This document shows, piece after piece, positions 1 to 12,794 of a DNA stretch of 64,000 nucleotides. Made by a program: the position numbers and the translations under genes. Position 1 is the stretch's first letter, and the number at the start of each line of letters is the position of its first letter. This stretch comes from Eutypa lata (lineage: Eukaryota; Ascomycota; Sordariomycetes; Xylariales; Diatrypaceae): NCBI GenBank assembly GCA_022661535.1, contig JAKULF010000003.1:3038001-3102000 (forward strand). The letters are read 5' to 3'. The notes beneath the pieces were generated by a model that made no database searches, was not told the origin of the DNA, and was given only the letters and a program-made list of their open reading frames with translations.

Positions 1-2979
1 GGACAGACCCCTGCGGTATGCCCTTCTTCTGCCTGTAGAATTTCTTGCCAATCTTCACGAGGTTCTGCTGGATGTGGGATGCAACGAGTCGAAGCAATTC
101 GCTGATCTCGTAATCTTTCTTCGAGAACGTGTCCACGAATACGGTATTGCGTCTGTTGGAGGCTCGGCCGGATTCAAGGAGATGACGAAATGTTGGCGCA
201 TCTCGACTTCTACTTGCAGCTAATGGCCACCTTTTGGTTAATTTGTACTTCGATTTGGCATTCCGACGGAGCTGGGCTGAATGGTTGGGCATAACTTCTA
301 GATATTTTGCTATCTGATATTGACGTTCTTGGGGTATCGAGTCAAGCAGACCAACGATTGCTGCTTGCGGAATAGTATCGAAAGCCGATTGGACGTCAAT
401 TTTGGCGAAATAGAGCTTTTGTGAGTGCGCTGCCAGCTTGCTCTTGAATGGTTTTATACGCGCGTAAATATCTCCCACCGAGAACATAGCAGAGCCGAGT
501 GTCTCGGGATTTGTAGACTATTCTTGTCAGACCTAGTACAACCAGAAAAATAGAGGGGGGGGCGGGGGGGGGGGGGGGCTTACCGCCTCAAGTTGAAGGA
601 CAGATTGTACAGGTGCTAAGAGCTTGTTGATAGCCGGTCCTAGTTCTTTCTGGCTACCTCGAACAAGGGTTCGCCGGCGTAGATTCATGATAGGCCGCAT
701 AGTCGTTTCCTTGGGGAGTAGCCTAACCTGGCTAAACCCAAGTATACGGGAGCCAAGAATCTGACGAGCATCGTCCATATTGACCTCCTCAAACATTTTC
801 AATTTCAAACTGCTCATTGCAGGCTCTGCAACGTAGCGCCAGACATCATGACGAAAGAAGAAAATCTGATATTTCCGAGTATTTGACTCTGTGACATAGA
901 AGTTGCTGCGAATTAGGGGTATCAGCAGGGAATCAAAAACAAAGTACAAGAATTCATAGAACAGCTCTAATCGTTTCTTAATATCCGTTTGGGATGTCTT
1001 GTTCGACATGAGGCGTAGCTCCGCGAGCCATTCGATGTCCGTGACCTAGAAATACATTAGTTACGATATCATCTACGTAACAGTATTGTAGACTGGACCT
1101 TCATTCCTTGCATAACCTCATGAAGTGGCATGCCCTCGAAACGCCTTAATAAGATGAACTGATGAACCTTTTTGAGCATCAAATCCTTGTTTTGCTGTCC
1201 AGTAGAACCATCTCCAAAGAACTCATTAGGCAAGATCCGGGAAAGGACGATTTGGCAAAAGGCGGACACCTTTGCAGGAGGTGTGGCAAGGTCAGTAAGA
1301 GGTTGCTCCTTATCTCGAGGTAATATACTAAGTGGTTTACGAGGTTCTAGTATTGCGCTTGTTCGATTACCCTTTGATTTCCGTGATACCTTCTTAGATC
1401 CACTTCCCTTAGTCGCAATACTCCTATGTTGATTGACCGGTGTATGAACCTTGAATGTTAGTGTTTTATAAAGCACCTACAGATGGCTGACTCACTGGAC
1501 AGATATGGTGCAGCAATTCAGAGTAAGAACAGCGCTGGTGTAGAATTTGAAGTTTTTCTATTAATTGGGTGGCTTTCCCCCTGAGTCTTTTTGGTACATG
1601 AACCCGAAAACTAGGGTCATTTGGTTGGCCAAACCTCGCGGTGATTTCTTCTTCACGGAGAGTGTAGTCTTTTAACCGCTGTGAGGTCTCCTTGAAGTCG
1701 ACCTTGGATGTGAACACATTGTGCAGACTAAACTGACGTGGAAACATGTACATCATGACTCTCAAGGTGTGAATTCGGTTCTGTTTCACCGCTCTATCTT
1801 CATCGGTGGATGAGCGATCGACATCTTCGCTAAGGTGACGATATGGTGCCCGGTTTAAGATATCTAAATTCTTTTAGTAGCGGTACTAGGGATAAAAACT
1901 TGGAGCTACGAACGGATGTGCCTGAGGCCAAAATGAACCAATCCTCGAGCATTGAGCGCTGCTCTGGCGTATAGCATTCTATTTCGGACGAAGATGATGT
2001 CTGACGGGGATTTCACTGTAGACTCTGGTACAGGGGGCGGAACTTTATCCAGTGGTGAAATCGCAAGTTCAGACAATGGCTTTCCTATAATGATCGTTAG
2101 ACCAAGTGATAGCTGTTGGTAGATCCTATGGCATCTTACCGCTGACCTGGAAGTAATTATTCGTTCCGGCATTGATAGGTAGAAAAATTGCGCAGTCAAC
2201 CAAGAGGTCCATCATGATACGCTCTCCGGACTGTCCTAGAAGTAATAAGAGTTGCGGCCATGGCGCCCTTTTTAATATATCTACGTGTGGATTCGGACGA
2301 AATGCGAAGAGCCCAGGGATACTGCGCTCACCACTTTGCACTTGCGCTGGTGGCCCAAACCCTCGATTTTTGCGAAATCCATCACAAAGTAGATGTCTCG
2401 GCCACGTGCCGGATGTCTTTACCCTAGAGAAAAGTAGCCAAATGACGAAATCTACAATCTATTTTGCTCATGTTAGCCATTACTATATATGGTCGAAGAT
2501 CGGGTCTTTTTGTAACGTCTAGCACCTACTTCTGACTGTGAAAACTTAGAGTTGGCAATACCATCGGATAGAGTTATATACGACTCGTCACCCTTCTGGG
2601 AAAACGTTGCCCAATGCTCCCAGCGATCGTCTGCTGGGCTACATGCTGATTTTTCTAATATGCCAACAAGAGTATCATCAAGCAGGCTACCAACAGCTCT
2701 CTCTACATCGGACAATGTTGAATTTAAAGTTCCATCAGATTTGCCTATAGCAGCAACCTTTTTCCTCCGGACTTTAGATGTAGAAGGCAATCTTGAGAGA
2801 ACATAATCTCGCAGACTATAGACATGGGAATAGAACTGGTTTAACACAGCGTGGTGGATTGCTGTGCAGGGGGGTGACTGATGACCATGGGAATGCGTCT
2901 TGAGTTTCTTCTTTTGCAGGTCATCCCCGGATAGATGATTGGTGGAACTTCCACGCTTCCGCTTTCTCGAACGACCCAT
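1..2979 (-). CDS. TERT: Telomerase reverse transcriptase catalytic subunit, 3' part outside the window
   Basis: This is the catalytic protein of telomerase, which copies its RNA template onto chromosome ends in the nucleus. I join seven exons on the minus strand: 2979-2530, 2458-2140, 2084-1914, 1863-1496, 1449-1099, 1045-584 and 517-1 (about 879 residues before the edge), and all phases agree. The TEN region includes WPRHLLCDGF and FQVSGKPLSEL. The RNA-binding domain has YMFPRQFSLHNVFTS (about 351-366), and motif T has FYVTES (about 602). Motif 2 reads RLLPKETTMRPIMNL (about 662-676). Motif A reads AKIDVQSAFDTIP with the first catalytic Asp near 748. Motif B' KKGIPQGS lies at the window edge. 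Motifs C, D and E should lie further left. The start is the ATG at 2979, in an Arg/Lys-rich N terminus. The first intron boundary (2459-2529) is the least certain. The family call is very secure. Confidence 0.96.
555..578. repeat. Poly-G tract (G8-C-G15 on + strand) in a TERT intron
   Basis: On the plus strand, G runs from 555 to 562, then one C, then G from 564 to 578. On the coding (minus) strand this is C15-G-C8, starting directly after the GTAAG splice donor of the intron at 518-583. That intron separates motif 2 from motif A of TERT. Such a run is prone to sequencing and replication slippage, so its length is uncertain. Confidence 0.9.
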
Positions 2980-5900
2980 CTTGAGTAGGTGGTAAGTAGG
3001 TTGGTAGGTAATGGGTATTACGTTTTCTTTCGAAGACTTTACTTGTTAGCGCTGAAACGCATTGTATGAGTCTAGCATCTACCTAGGTAGGTACTAAGGG
3101 AGGAGAGGCGCATGGCATGCATCGGCTGCTACTGTAGTGTCAGTGTGAACCTGAGGGTAGCTTCCGTTGCGGGGAGGGGCCAGTGAGACGCGTACTTACA
3201 CGGTACACGACGATTGTGACGCGTTTTGTGTAATCGCAGCATCCCTTAAAATGCGCCGTCAAAAGTGGGGCTCCATGGAGAGGTTCTTAAGGTAACCCGA
3301 TTGAGTGGAATAGCATCCCGAGGGCCAGAATTCACAGGGAGATACTACTTTGTAATGTTCCTAATGTACAATACGGACATCGACGACAATTGAATTTAGG
3401 TATATCAAGATATCTTAGTATTGGGCCTACTATATGTAAGGGGTGAAACAGAAATCAATCAGAATAGAAAGCTTTCATCTTCGCGTTGGATACCTATTGT
3501 ACATACTGGAACTTATCATTAATTCCATGCATTTGATGACACCAGACTATAACTATTCCTATATTAATATGATATGATGGTTCATACATGTGGCTGGTTT
3601 TCTCGGAGGAGATCGCCCATGATCTACTTAACTACATATATGTACGATACGAACCATCCTATTGATAATGATATGGAAGCAGGGTGTTAATGGCATGCAT
3701 GAGTTCGTGATAGTATGTGGCTGAACGCCTCTTTGCGGATCTGAAACATCACGCAGACGTCGTCCCGCGATATCGAATCGATTGTGTGGTTTACGAGCCA
3801 CACTTTGAATTAGCTCGTCCGGAGTAAATTAAGGTTCGAATGAAAACATTGTTGGTTTGTTCGGAACGTTGTTTTCGAGCTGAAGGCAATGTGGTTTCGA
3901 ATTGAGAAGGTCAAACTCCTATGTCGTACTTACATACCTATGTAGTCATAACAATCCCATTCTACCCCCTCTCCGTCCTTCCCGTGTGCTCACATCGTAC
4001 GTAAGATGGATTGAGTGAGAATGTAGTTAGATAAGAGCTTCATGTAGCTATAACATCAACCCGACAACTTACCACCTGTATAGGATAAGGATATCACATA
4101 CCTTGTTGATAAGCGTGCCAGCGGTGAATAAGCATATCCCCATCCAATAGATTACTCGAGGAGCTACAAGAACTAGCACCAGATTGGCGGGACACTCCAG
4201 CTTATCTTCACGAATTGAGTTGTGAGATCAGCCCTAAGCGAGTGTGTGGTTTACAACTTAATTGGATATTTGGGAACGGCCAGAAAACCTTATTTGATGT
4301 TTAGGTAAGAGAGGCCGGGCCCCATTACTCCCTCATTATGCCCGCCCCTTGTTATGCCAGCTGGCTCCTGGCAATGCTTGCAGGTGGTTTTTGCCTGGGC
4401 GTACCTATCAGAGACAGAGGGCGTCCCGGATTGTCCCACTCTGGCCCGCACTCTGCATTTGTAGTGTGGTGAGCCGGGTGAGATGGGCAAAACTGGTAGA
4501 TGAGATCTGCGCATCGTTTGTGTTGTTTTACCAGATGTCCGATCAGTTAATCATTGATCCGCATTTCCGGCGGGCTGGCGGTCCCTACCTGCCTAGGTAG
4601 TACCTATCAAAACCGATATAAAATTGTTACTATAACCATCGCCCTTGCTTGACCTTAAGATTAGCGATTGCCATTTTGCATTCCTGAACACATACAGATA
4701 TAGCAATTCCTACCTGTTTATCCACTTGCCTTATTTTGAACGATAGAATTCGAGGAAATTATCAATCCGCTTACTCGGGTTGATCATGGATTTTCAAGGC
4801 TGGATAAGTTAAGTCTTAGGATTGATTCCCTACATACTACGTACCTAGGTAGGTAACTTACCTACCAGCCTACATGACCTGGCAAGCCTGGCCTATCAAG
4901 CCTATGTGGATTTACCATCTTGAAGTTATGTCCAATACCTACCTTGGGCTAGTAGGTACGGGTAGGTTTAAGAGGAGGTAGGTATCTAATATCTAATCCG
5001 TATATTTACACTGCGCGTCTTTGTTAGAAGAGGAAAAAGATAGAGGCCGGTGTAGTAGGTCCGCAAGCTTGCCCGGCTTCAATGTAGTTAGTTCCCTCCT
5101 AGCCAAGTAAGCACCTAGATAGAGTGGAGGCTAGGTAGGTCGGTTTAGCACTACATAACAAACTAGTAGCGGCTAGCTTACCAACACGTAGGTAAGTTGT
5201 TAGATATGTGCCTGAATTAAATTGAATACTACCTACTTAGTAACTAATAAGTTTCGCCGTTCGGACAAGTGTTACGTTTACCTAGGCACGCTAAGCAAAT
5301 CGAGGCAACGGGAAACATAAGTCCTTAGATTTAACTAGTTAACTTGAAGAGTTTGAAGGAAAAAAGAAGACGAAAATACTCAATACTAGGCTAAACTAGC
5401 CCTACGTGAAAGTAGATGCCTTTTTGGTCATATTTGTCTCACCTTTAATCTTGCTTTAACTAGCAATTATCGTCACGAGCAGATTAGATGGAAGTTGGCC
5501 AACTAACGTTGCCTACCTGACACTGATAACTACATGGGTTAAATCCCTCTTTCCAGGTTCTTAATTTTGCGAGGAAGCGACGTTATTTCATCTGTTCATC
5601 TGTTCATCTTATCCATCAATTAACGCCCGACAAGCCATATTGATCTAAAGGTTCCTGTACATGCATTACATATACTGCTTGCTAGTACATACATACATAC
5701 ATACATACATACATACCTACCTACATACAAGGACTGAAGAATTCCTAGCGAATCGACTTTTAGCTCTAGTTATGTCGGGTAGGTGGGCAAAAGCAGGGGA
5801 CCGCTCATATCTCTCCAAAACAGAATCTCATCCACTCAACCCAACCCGCATGCCAGCACATCTTGCTTAGGAACCTTGTCCCGCGCATGTCAGCCTGTCA

Positions 5901-6612
5901 AATTTCCTTGCTATCCAGGAAGAATCCCCCACAGCACAACCAAACAGCTTTCCTATCAAGCAAAACTAGAACTATCAGCAGATCCAGTAGCAGCAGCAGC
6001 TAATGTGCATGTGTATGTATTCATATTCATATTCATATGTATGTGTGCATACTGTACCGTGCCTACTGTAGAATAAATTGTACATGCCGCTAATTATCAC
6101 ATTATCGTTGATGTAGTATCTGCTTACATCGTCCATACGCTAATCTTCTTCAATTGCTACTCTCTCTGAGGTCTGCTCGTGTTGTCAAGTCCCATCCCAT
6201 CCCTAACTAGTGTCATCAATCCCCCCCACACACACATACCAAATCCCGTACTATTAGTCCGTTACACGACATTCGGCCGGCACACACCTACTCTCATTGG
6301 CACCACATTTTGCCTTGACTGGGGAGCTTTGGAGCCCAAACAACCAGACAACCAGATCCTTTCCACACTCACGCAGTACAGTACATACAGTATCTTCTAG
6401 GTAGTTATACCTACCTACGTTAGATTCAAGGCAACCCATAACGTTGATCGAATTGAATTGAAGACGTCTTTGCCCAGGGTTGTTTGTCGATTCGGCTCCC
6501 CATCCGGAACCACCTGACTTCATGTCGGTCTACACAGTAACCTGCACTTTAATAGATCCCTCCATTATACTTGGAGCCTGAATGTGTAGCATGATATGTA
6601 CCGGCCGCCACT
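2980..6612. other. Intergenic region between divergent TERT and RhoGEF genes
   Basis: There is no convincing coding sequence in these 3.6 kb; the short open frames lack codon bias, domains and paired splice sites. The region should hold both promoters. It contains many copies of AGGTA/TACCT words (for example near 3080, 4590, 4845, 4975 and 5135) and a (TACA)n run near 5690. A TTCATC triplication lies near 5595, and a hairpin GTGTGG...CCACAC lies at 3784-3803. Confidence 0.7.
5686..5729. repeat. (TACA)n / (TACC)n microsatellite
   Basis: There are about seven to eight perfect TACA units, followed by TACC-type units. It lies about 0.9 kb upstream of the RhoGEF start. Similar (CATA)n runs recur at 16741 and 18150-18220. 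Confidence 0.9.
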
Positions 6613-9600
6613 ATGGCCGGCAATCGTGACGAGGAGGACCGCCATGGTCATGCAATGGGTGCGACTTTTGGAGCCCAGCAATTCGAATCCCACTCAGGTG
6701 GTCTGCAATATACCTCCTATCATGAACATAATTACCACAACCATAACCGTAACCATAGCCAGAGTCAGAGTCAGAGCACTTCTTACCAACCACAGCATCT
6801 TCACCCGACCCCGATTTTAATACATTCGGACGCCTACCCCACCGCTCTGGATCAACACCGCCCACTGTCGCCCTCACACTTTTCACATGCCCACAACAAC
6901 CTTCAGGCTTTCAATGCGAACGCTACGAACATATTGCCTGTGGACGTGGACGTCGTTGAGCCTGACGACTTCTACAAGAATTACCGCGGCTTCGACACGT
7001 CAGTTACCACCCCATCAGGTCACAGTGGGCTAATGGCGTCTGCTATCCCTACCCCGAGGCAAACCCAGAATGCCTCTCTACGATCAAACGGAAACGGCAC
7101 GACCCCGAGGCATCCCACGATCCCTTCGGCGGCACGTACTGGCCTTAGACCTTCCTCACGTTCGGTATCTGCACCCATTGACGACAAAACATCATCCACC
7201 GGCGCAAAGTCGAGACCAATAGCCTACGGTAGTGGCCAAAAACCCAGTGTGAAAGATTTGAAAAAGAGGTTTGACCAGCAAGCAGCACAACCAACTAGCA
7301 ACAGTACCGCTCGGAAGGTCATCCCGCGTATCTCGACAAGAGAGACTTCCTCTCCCGGAGCCTCGAAGAGTACCGCCTGCCCTACCTCACCTACAAACGC
7401 GCAAACCTCATATGCATCTCTACGATCTTCGGTAACCCGTGGCCTCGATTCGGGAACGGCTTCGACGCTTAAACGATCCACGCAAAGGAATAGGTCGGTT
7501 ACTGAGGACCAGGTATCTAATAATTCGCAGTCATTCGCTAGCCGTATAGGGAAACCACGAGCTTCCCTCGGCGCCCAAGCTCCGGCATCTAAGTCTATGG
7601 TCAGTCTTTCTCAGCCCGGTTCTCCAACCTCAATCCCACCGGTTCCCCAGTCCCGCGGTCTTCTTTTCGGCGAGATATTACCCACCGAGTCGAACGTTAG
7701 GATTGCAGGTTATGGCATTGAAGGCGTTCGGCCAAGACGCACTTCCGAATCGAACCTCCAAAATCCAGCTTTACATCTGCGCATTTTATCACATCCTGAT
7801 GCCGAACCCTCCTCACCTACCGACTGGTATCGTTCTCCTGCTGATGGTTCCCGCGGGGTACATGGTCACACCGATACAAATGGTTCAATAAGGCCACGAA
7901 GGAGTCGTAATAGATCACATAGTGACCTTGCAGGAAGCAAGCCGAGTCCACAGTTAAGAATCACCCCAATCTCACGACCCCACCCAGCCCCAGCGAACCC
8001 TACTTCAGAGGCAACCCCATCTTCGAGGCTACCCGTAGCGGTCAGGAAACTAAATAGCCCTGTCGATTCACCGAGCCCTTCCTCAACACGGTCAAATTCA
8101 CCCTCCACTCACAAACGACCCAGTGCTCAGGAGAAGCTCGCTAGAGCAACTAATGCTACGAGGGCAAAAACGCCCACTAATGTCCCTAGCTCGAAACGCG
8201 TGAACAGACCAGGTACCATTACTCCCAACGGCAACACGAGGCTCAATGCATACATTTCTGCCCCCCCTCCTAAGCTCTCACCACCATTGCGGAGCTCGCG
8301 GCCTCGTCAGCCCGTCTCTGCGGCGACTACCGCGAGCTCGAGGCTGAAAGTCATCGATCGGGAGAGAGGGCTCGATAACAGGCTCAATGTAAAGCCTAGT
8401 GAGCAGAGTACACGAAGGAGAAAAATCTCCATGGGCCCTATCGACTTTGAATCACGCCGTGAGCAAATAAAGTTGTCGTACACCAAGTCTATTCGAGAGA
8501 CCGAGGCGAGGGCCGCTGTTAGGAAGGCGGAGGAGGAGAGGAGGAAGAAGGCCGAGGCTGAAGCCAGAGCTGCGAAAGCCGCTGCGCGAGCTGCTGAACG
8601 GGAACGTGAGGAACAGGAACGCATTGAGAAGGAAAAGCTAGAACGCGAAGCCAAGGAGAGGGAGCGCCTGGAAGAAGAGCGCTTGGAGAGAGAGCGCTCC
8701 GAAATGGAGCGTCTAGAAGAAGAGCGCTTAGAACAAGAGAGGCGAGCAGGAGAATCCGAAGAAACACTCGTGAAGGACGATACACGGGCAGTTGACCGTG
8801 CAGAGACTCCTGAGACACCCGAGACTTCCATCATTGAGCAACCAATATTGACAATAACGACAAGTGTTGCTCCATCTCGTCAAATGGATATTTTGCGACG
8901 AGAAAGCTCGAAAATCCACAACTCGCCAACGCTCGGCATACCGGGCAGCTTTCCAGATCTAGCAGCAGCCGAGGACGAGGCACCACCGTCAGCTGTATCC
9001 AACACGACTGAATTTGACATCGAACCACAGACTGAACCACCAGTCCCCGAGATTCCAGTGCAAGCCGAATTCGAGGTGGTTGACAGAGCCAACGAAAACC
9101 AACAGTCAACATACACAGAGGCCGAATACCGATCGCCCTTTGACGAGGAATTGTTTAACGATGATGACATGTCTATCAAGATCTCACTAGATGCGCCGCC
9201 GGAGATAGACGCATTGTACATTAACTCTGCTGCGATAGAGGCCGGGTCTAACACAAACCCTACCGACTCGAGGGGCCAAGATGATGATGAGTATGAGCCC
9301 AAGCCACTGGAATCACCACCGACCCGGACGACTGTCACTATCATTGGGCGAAATTCCGATTTTCAGCCCCGTGATCCTGAGAGGAACGAAGCCGCCATAG
9401 CTACGGATTTCCTCCATGCAGAGGGGCAAGAGGACACCGATTTGCAATCTGAACACTCTGATGCGCAACTTAAACTTTCATACAACGCAGATGCTTTTCT
9501 GAACGGTGATCAAAATGATGAACTTACTAGGCCCGACGATTACTTTATTGGCCCCAGTGTACAGGATTCAGTAGCGCGAATGCGAGATTCTACGCGCGAG

Positions 9601-12600
9601 CCATCAGAGTTTGGTAACGACGTTGCCACTACCGAACATGATTCGCCGCCGGCTGCATACTTCGACGCTCGGACAACGTCGGACATGCCCCAGAGTCTTA
9701 CCATTCCCAGGACTACGGATGTTAAGAATAGAATCAGCCAGACCACTGTCTGGACAGACTACTCAATCGATAGCCAGAATGCCTACTCTCTCTACGGAGC
9801 GCATGAGAGGAATCTGCAGCATCGTGACTCGTCATTCCGTGAGAGCACCTCGGTGTCAGAGCTGGGTTCGAGGTCACAATCTGTCCAATACAACCGAGAT
9901 TCTAGAGAATATCCATCAAGTCCAGAGATTTCGCCTCGTGGGACGTATCAGGATCTGGACTTATCTTTTGACAAAGACCACCAGCTTCCTGAGATAGATA
10001 CCGGCGATAGCTTCGGCATTGAATACATTACTCGCAAGAATAGTGCTGCGGTCTCTTCAATACCAGATCTTCCAGACCATGCGCCCCCACCGCCCCCTGA
10101 TGTGGCTTCTTTTCCAGATGCCACGAGTTCGGCAGCGCCGAGTGAATATTTCGACGATACCAGACCAAGCAGCTACATGCGTACCAGCAAGGACGACCGA
10201 AGTGTATTTTCTATGGACCCCTCTTTGCGAGAGAGTGAAGACTTCGCCCAATCTGAATCAGCGCCTCAATCTCTCTACCAAACCTTACCGGACTTCTCCG
10301 AGGGGCTCCCTGGCCGTTCTGCCTACCCCGACAGTAGACAGTCACTAGCAGAGAGCGCCGACAAACCGGAGGAAGACCCGACGCTCTCACCTCAGGAGAG
10401 GAAACGGTTATTCACACGCCTAGAAACTATTAAAGAGCTCGTCGATACTGAGGCGTTCTTCATAAGAGATATGAATATTGTAGAGGAAATTTATAAGGGG
10501 ACAGCTGAAGCATGTCCTCAGTTAGACGATACGACTATCAAGCTAATATTCCGAAATACTGATCAGATCATCGCGTTCCACTCTAGCTTCCTTTCCGAGC
10601 TCAAGGAAGGAGTATCGAGTGTGTACACGCCCAAGATACACCGGAATATACCGAGAGATACGTCTACTCTAGCAGACGGCTCGCCTCAATCGGCAGGCTC
10701 AAAACCAAGTTCAAGTCAGTTGAGTGATGAAGACGACAGACATACATCGCTAGGCCCGATATTCATTCGCAACATAGAGAAGATGAAAGCAGTTCATGAG
10801 GCTTTCCTCAAAAATAGTGACCATGCTGCCAAGCGTCTGATACAGATACAGGAAGACCCAACAGTGAAAGTCTGGTTGAACGAGTGCAATGAGGTCGCGA
10901 GGGACTTGACGAAGGCCTGGAATTTAGATTCATTGCTCATCAAGCCGATGCAAAGGATCACAAAATACCCTAATTTGATCATCCAACTGCTCCATGAGAC
11001 ACCGCAAGACCACCCCGACCGTCCTCAGCTCGAGTCGGCAAAAGGCTCTCTGGAGAATGCGATTGTAGATATCAATAAGACGAAGAAAAATTTCGAGTTG
11101 GTCGGGCAGATAGTCGGCAGGAAACGCAAAGAGTCTGATGTGAAGGCTGGCTTCGCAAGAGCCTTCGGTAAACGAGTCGACAAGTTGCAGACGGCATCCA
11201 ACCGACCTCCTGAAGATCCCGAATATCTAAAGCTCCACGAGAAGTTTGGTGACGATTATCTTCGATTACAGGTAGTACTCAGAGATGTGGAATATTACAC
11301 TAGGCAAGTTACTGGTTACGTGCATGAATTTCTGCAGTACTTATCCTCGATGGAGCTGGTCATGCGACTCCAACCTTCACCCCATCCTGAGCTTGAAAGT
11401 AAATGGGTCCGTTTCAATGTATCGATGCGGGATGTAGAGAAAGTCGCCCTCGAACAACATGTGAGTTGCTTCCCATATTTACGTTTAAATAAAGATTACA
11501 TATTAACCTTAGAGGGAAAAACAGCTCTCCCAAGTTCGAAAACAAGTCATTGAGCCTTTTGAGCAAGTGATCAAGTCATATGGCAACCCATCGCTTGCGA
11601 TGAAGAAGCGGTCAAAGCGTCGCCTAGATTACGAAAAATATATTCAGCTCCAGAAAAATGGCAAGAAAGTCGACAAGCAACTTGCTGAGCTAGTTGAACA
11701 CTATGAGGCTCTAAATGAGGCATTGAAGAAAGAATTGCCCAAGCTGTCATCTCTCACAGAAAAGATCGGTAACATCTGTCTTGGCAACTTCGTCAATATT
11801 CAAGCCCAATGGTTCTCCATTTGGAAGGAGAAGGTCAAAGTCGTACTCGAGGATCAACAAATTCCAGAGATTACCGATATTATCAACACTTTCCAACGTG
11901 ACTACAAGTTCCAAGAGGAACAGATCAACTCGATTGGCATCGTCAACCCTGCTTCTTGGGGCCGACCTTCTCAATCGGCCAGCACTGAAGATTCCGCTCA
12001 TAGGCTACGGCTTAGGCCTACTGATCTCTCTACTCGTGATCGAGGCTTGACTGTAAACAGTGATGTGGCTCCGACTATACCGACCCCTGACTTCCTGAGA
12101 CGTAACAGTGGCCAACTCACGATATCTCCTTCGGTTGCTTCTGTTCCAAGCCCGCATCAATATTACTATCGTGATTACTATAGTGGCATCAACAGCAACT
12201 CACGTCCAGGATCTGGGTCACCTATGACTTCAGAGTTTTCTATGGGTACTCGCTCGCTAGCTGCCCCGTCGGTACGGCCTGGTACTGGCCAAAGCTACGA
12301 ATCAGGTGCGATGACGAGACAAAGCATAGACTCGGGTGCTCATGCTCGTCGTCACTCCAACTCAGCAAATCCTGCTATACACCAAGCCGCGGAGAATCAG
12401 CGTTACTCTGGTCTTTTCCAGTCGGCTCTTCCTTTATCTGATACACCAGAACGCCAACCGCGTCCATCTCTGGCATCGTCCCGTGCTTCTTCTCGGGATC
12501 GCAATCCCATTAATGGATACAACGTTCTATGGCTCGCCGCCTCACTCTTCGAATTTAACATCGAAACGACCAAACATGAAGCTGGGTACCCGTACTTAAC

Positions 12601-12794
12601 GTACCAGGCGGGAGAGGTATGTTCATTCCAAGGTCAATTATAACAAGAACGTTTACTTATTGATGCTGTCCCTACAGATTTTCGATGTCATCGCTGAGAA
12701 GGGTGAATTATGGCTAGCCAAGAACCAGGACGATCCTAAGAATCTCGTCGGTTGGCTATGGTCCAAGCATTTCGCAAAATTAGCGGATGACTAA
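6613..12794 (+). CDS. Rho/Cdc42 guanine-nucleotide exchange factor with DH, BAR and SH3 domains
   Basis: This predicted exchange factor activates a Rho-family GTPase at the plasma membrane, probably in polarity or septation. Exons are 6613-11460, 11525-12616 and 12678-12794 (both introns phase 0; 2018 aa). The first 1250 residues are low-complexity and Ser/Pro-rich, with a strongly charged EERLERERSE-type coiled coil at about 625-715. The DH domain (about 1260-1495) includes KELVDTEAFFIRDM and the conserved LLIKPMQRITKYPNLI helix (about 1440-1455). A BAR-type helical region follows (about 1525-1750), then a Ser-rich linker. A C-terminal SH3 (about 1945-2018) carries ASLFEF, YLTYQAGEIFDVI and VGWLWSKHF. 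DH plus BAR plus SH3 is the arrangement of animal Tuba; fission-yeast Gef1 has DH plus BAR. The target GTPase cannot be read from sequence. The SH3 domain is split by the last intron. The start ATG is the first in frame after a non-coding stretch. Confidence 0.92.

Noticed and set aside
555..578. Reading the C-rich intron of TERT as a coding poly-proline run
   Set aside because: The frame stops soon after, and removing the intron joins the conserved region between motifs 2 and A exactly in phase.
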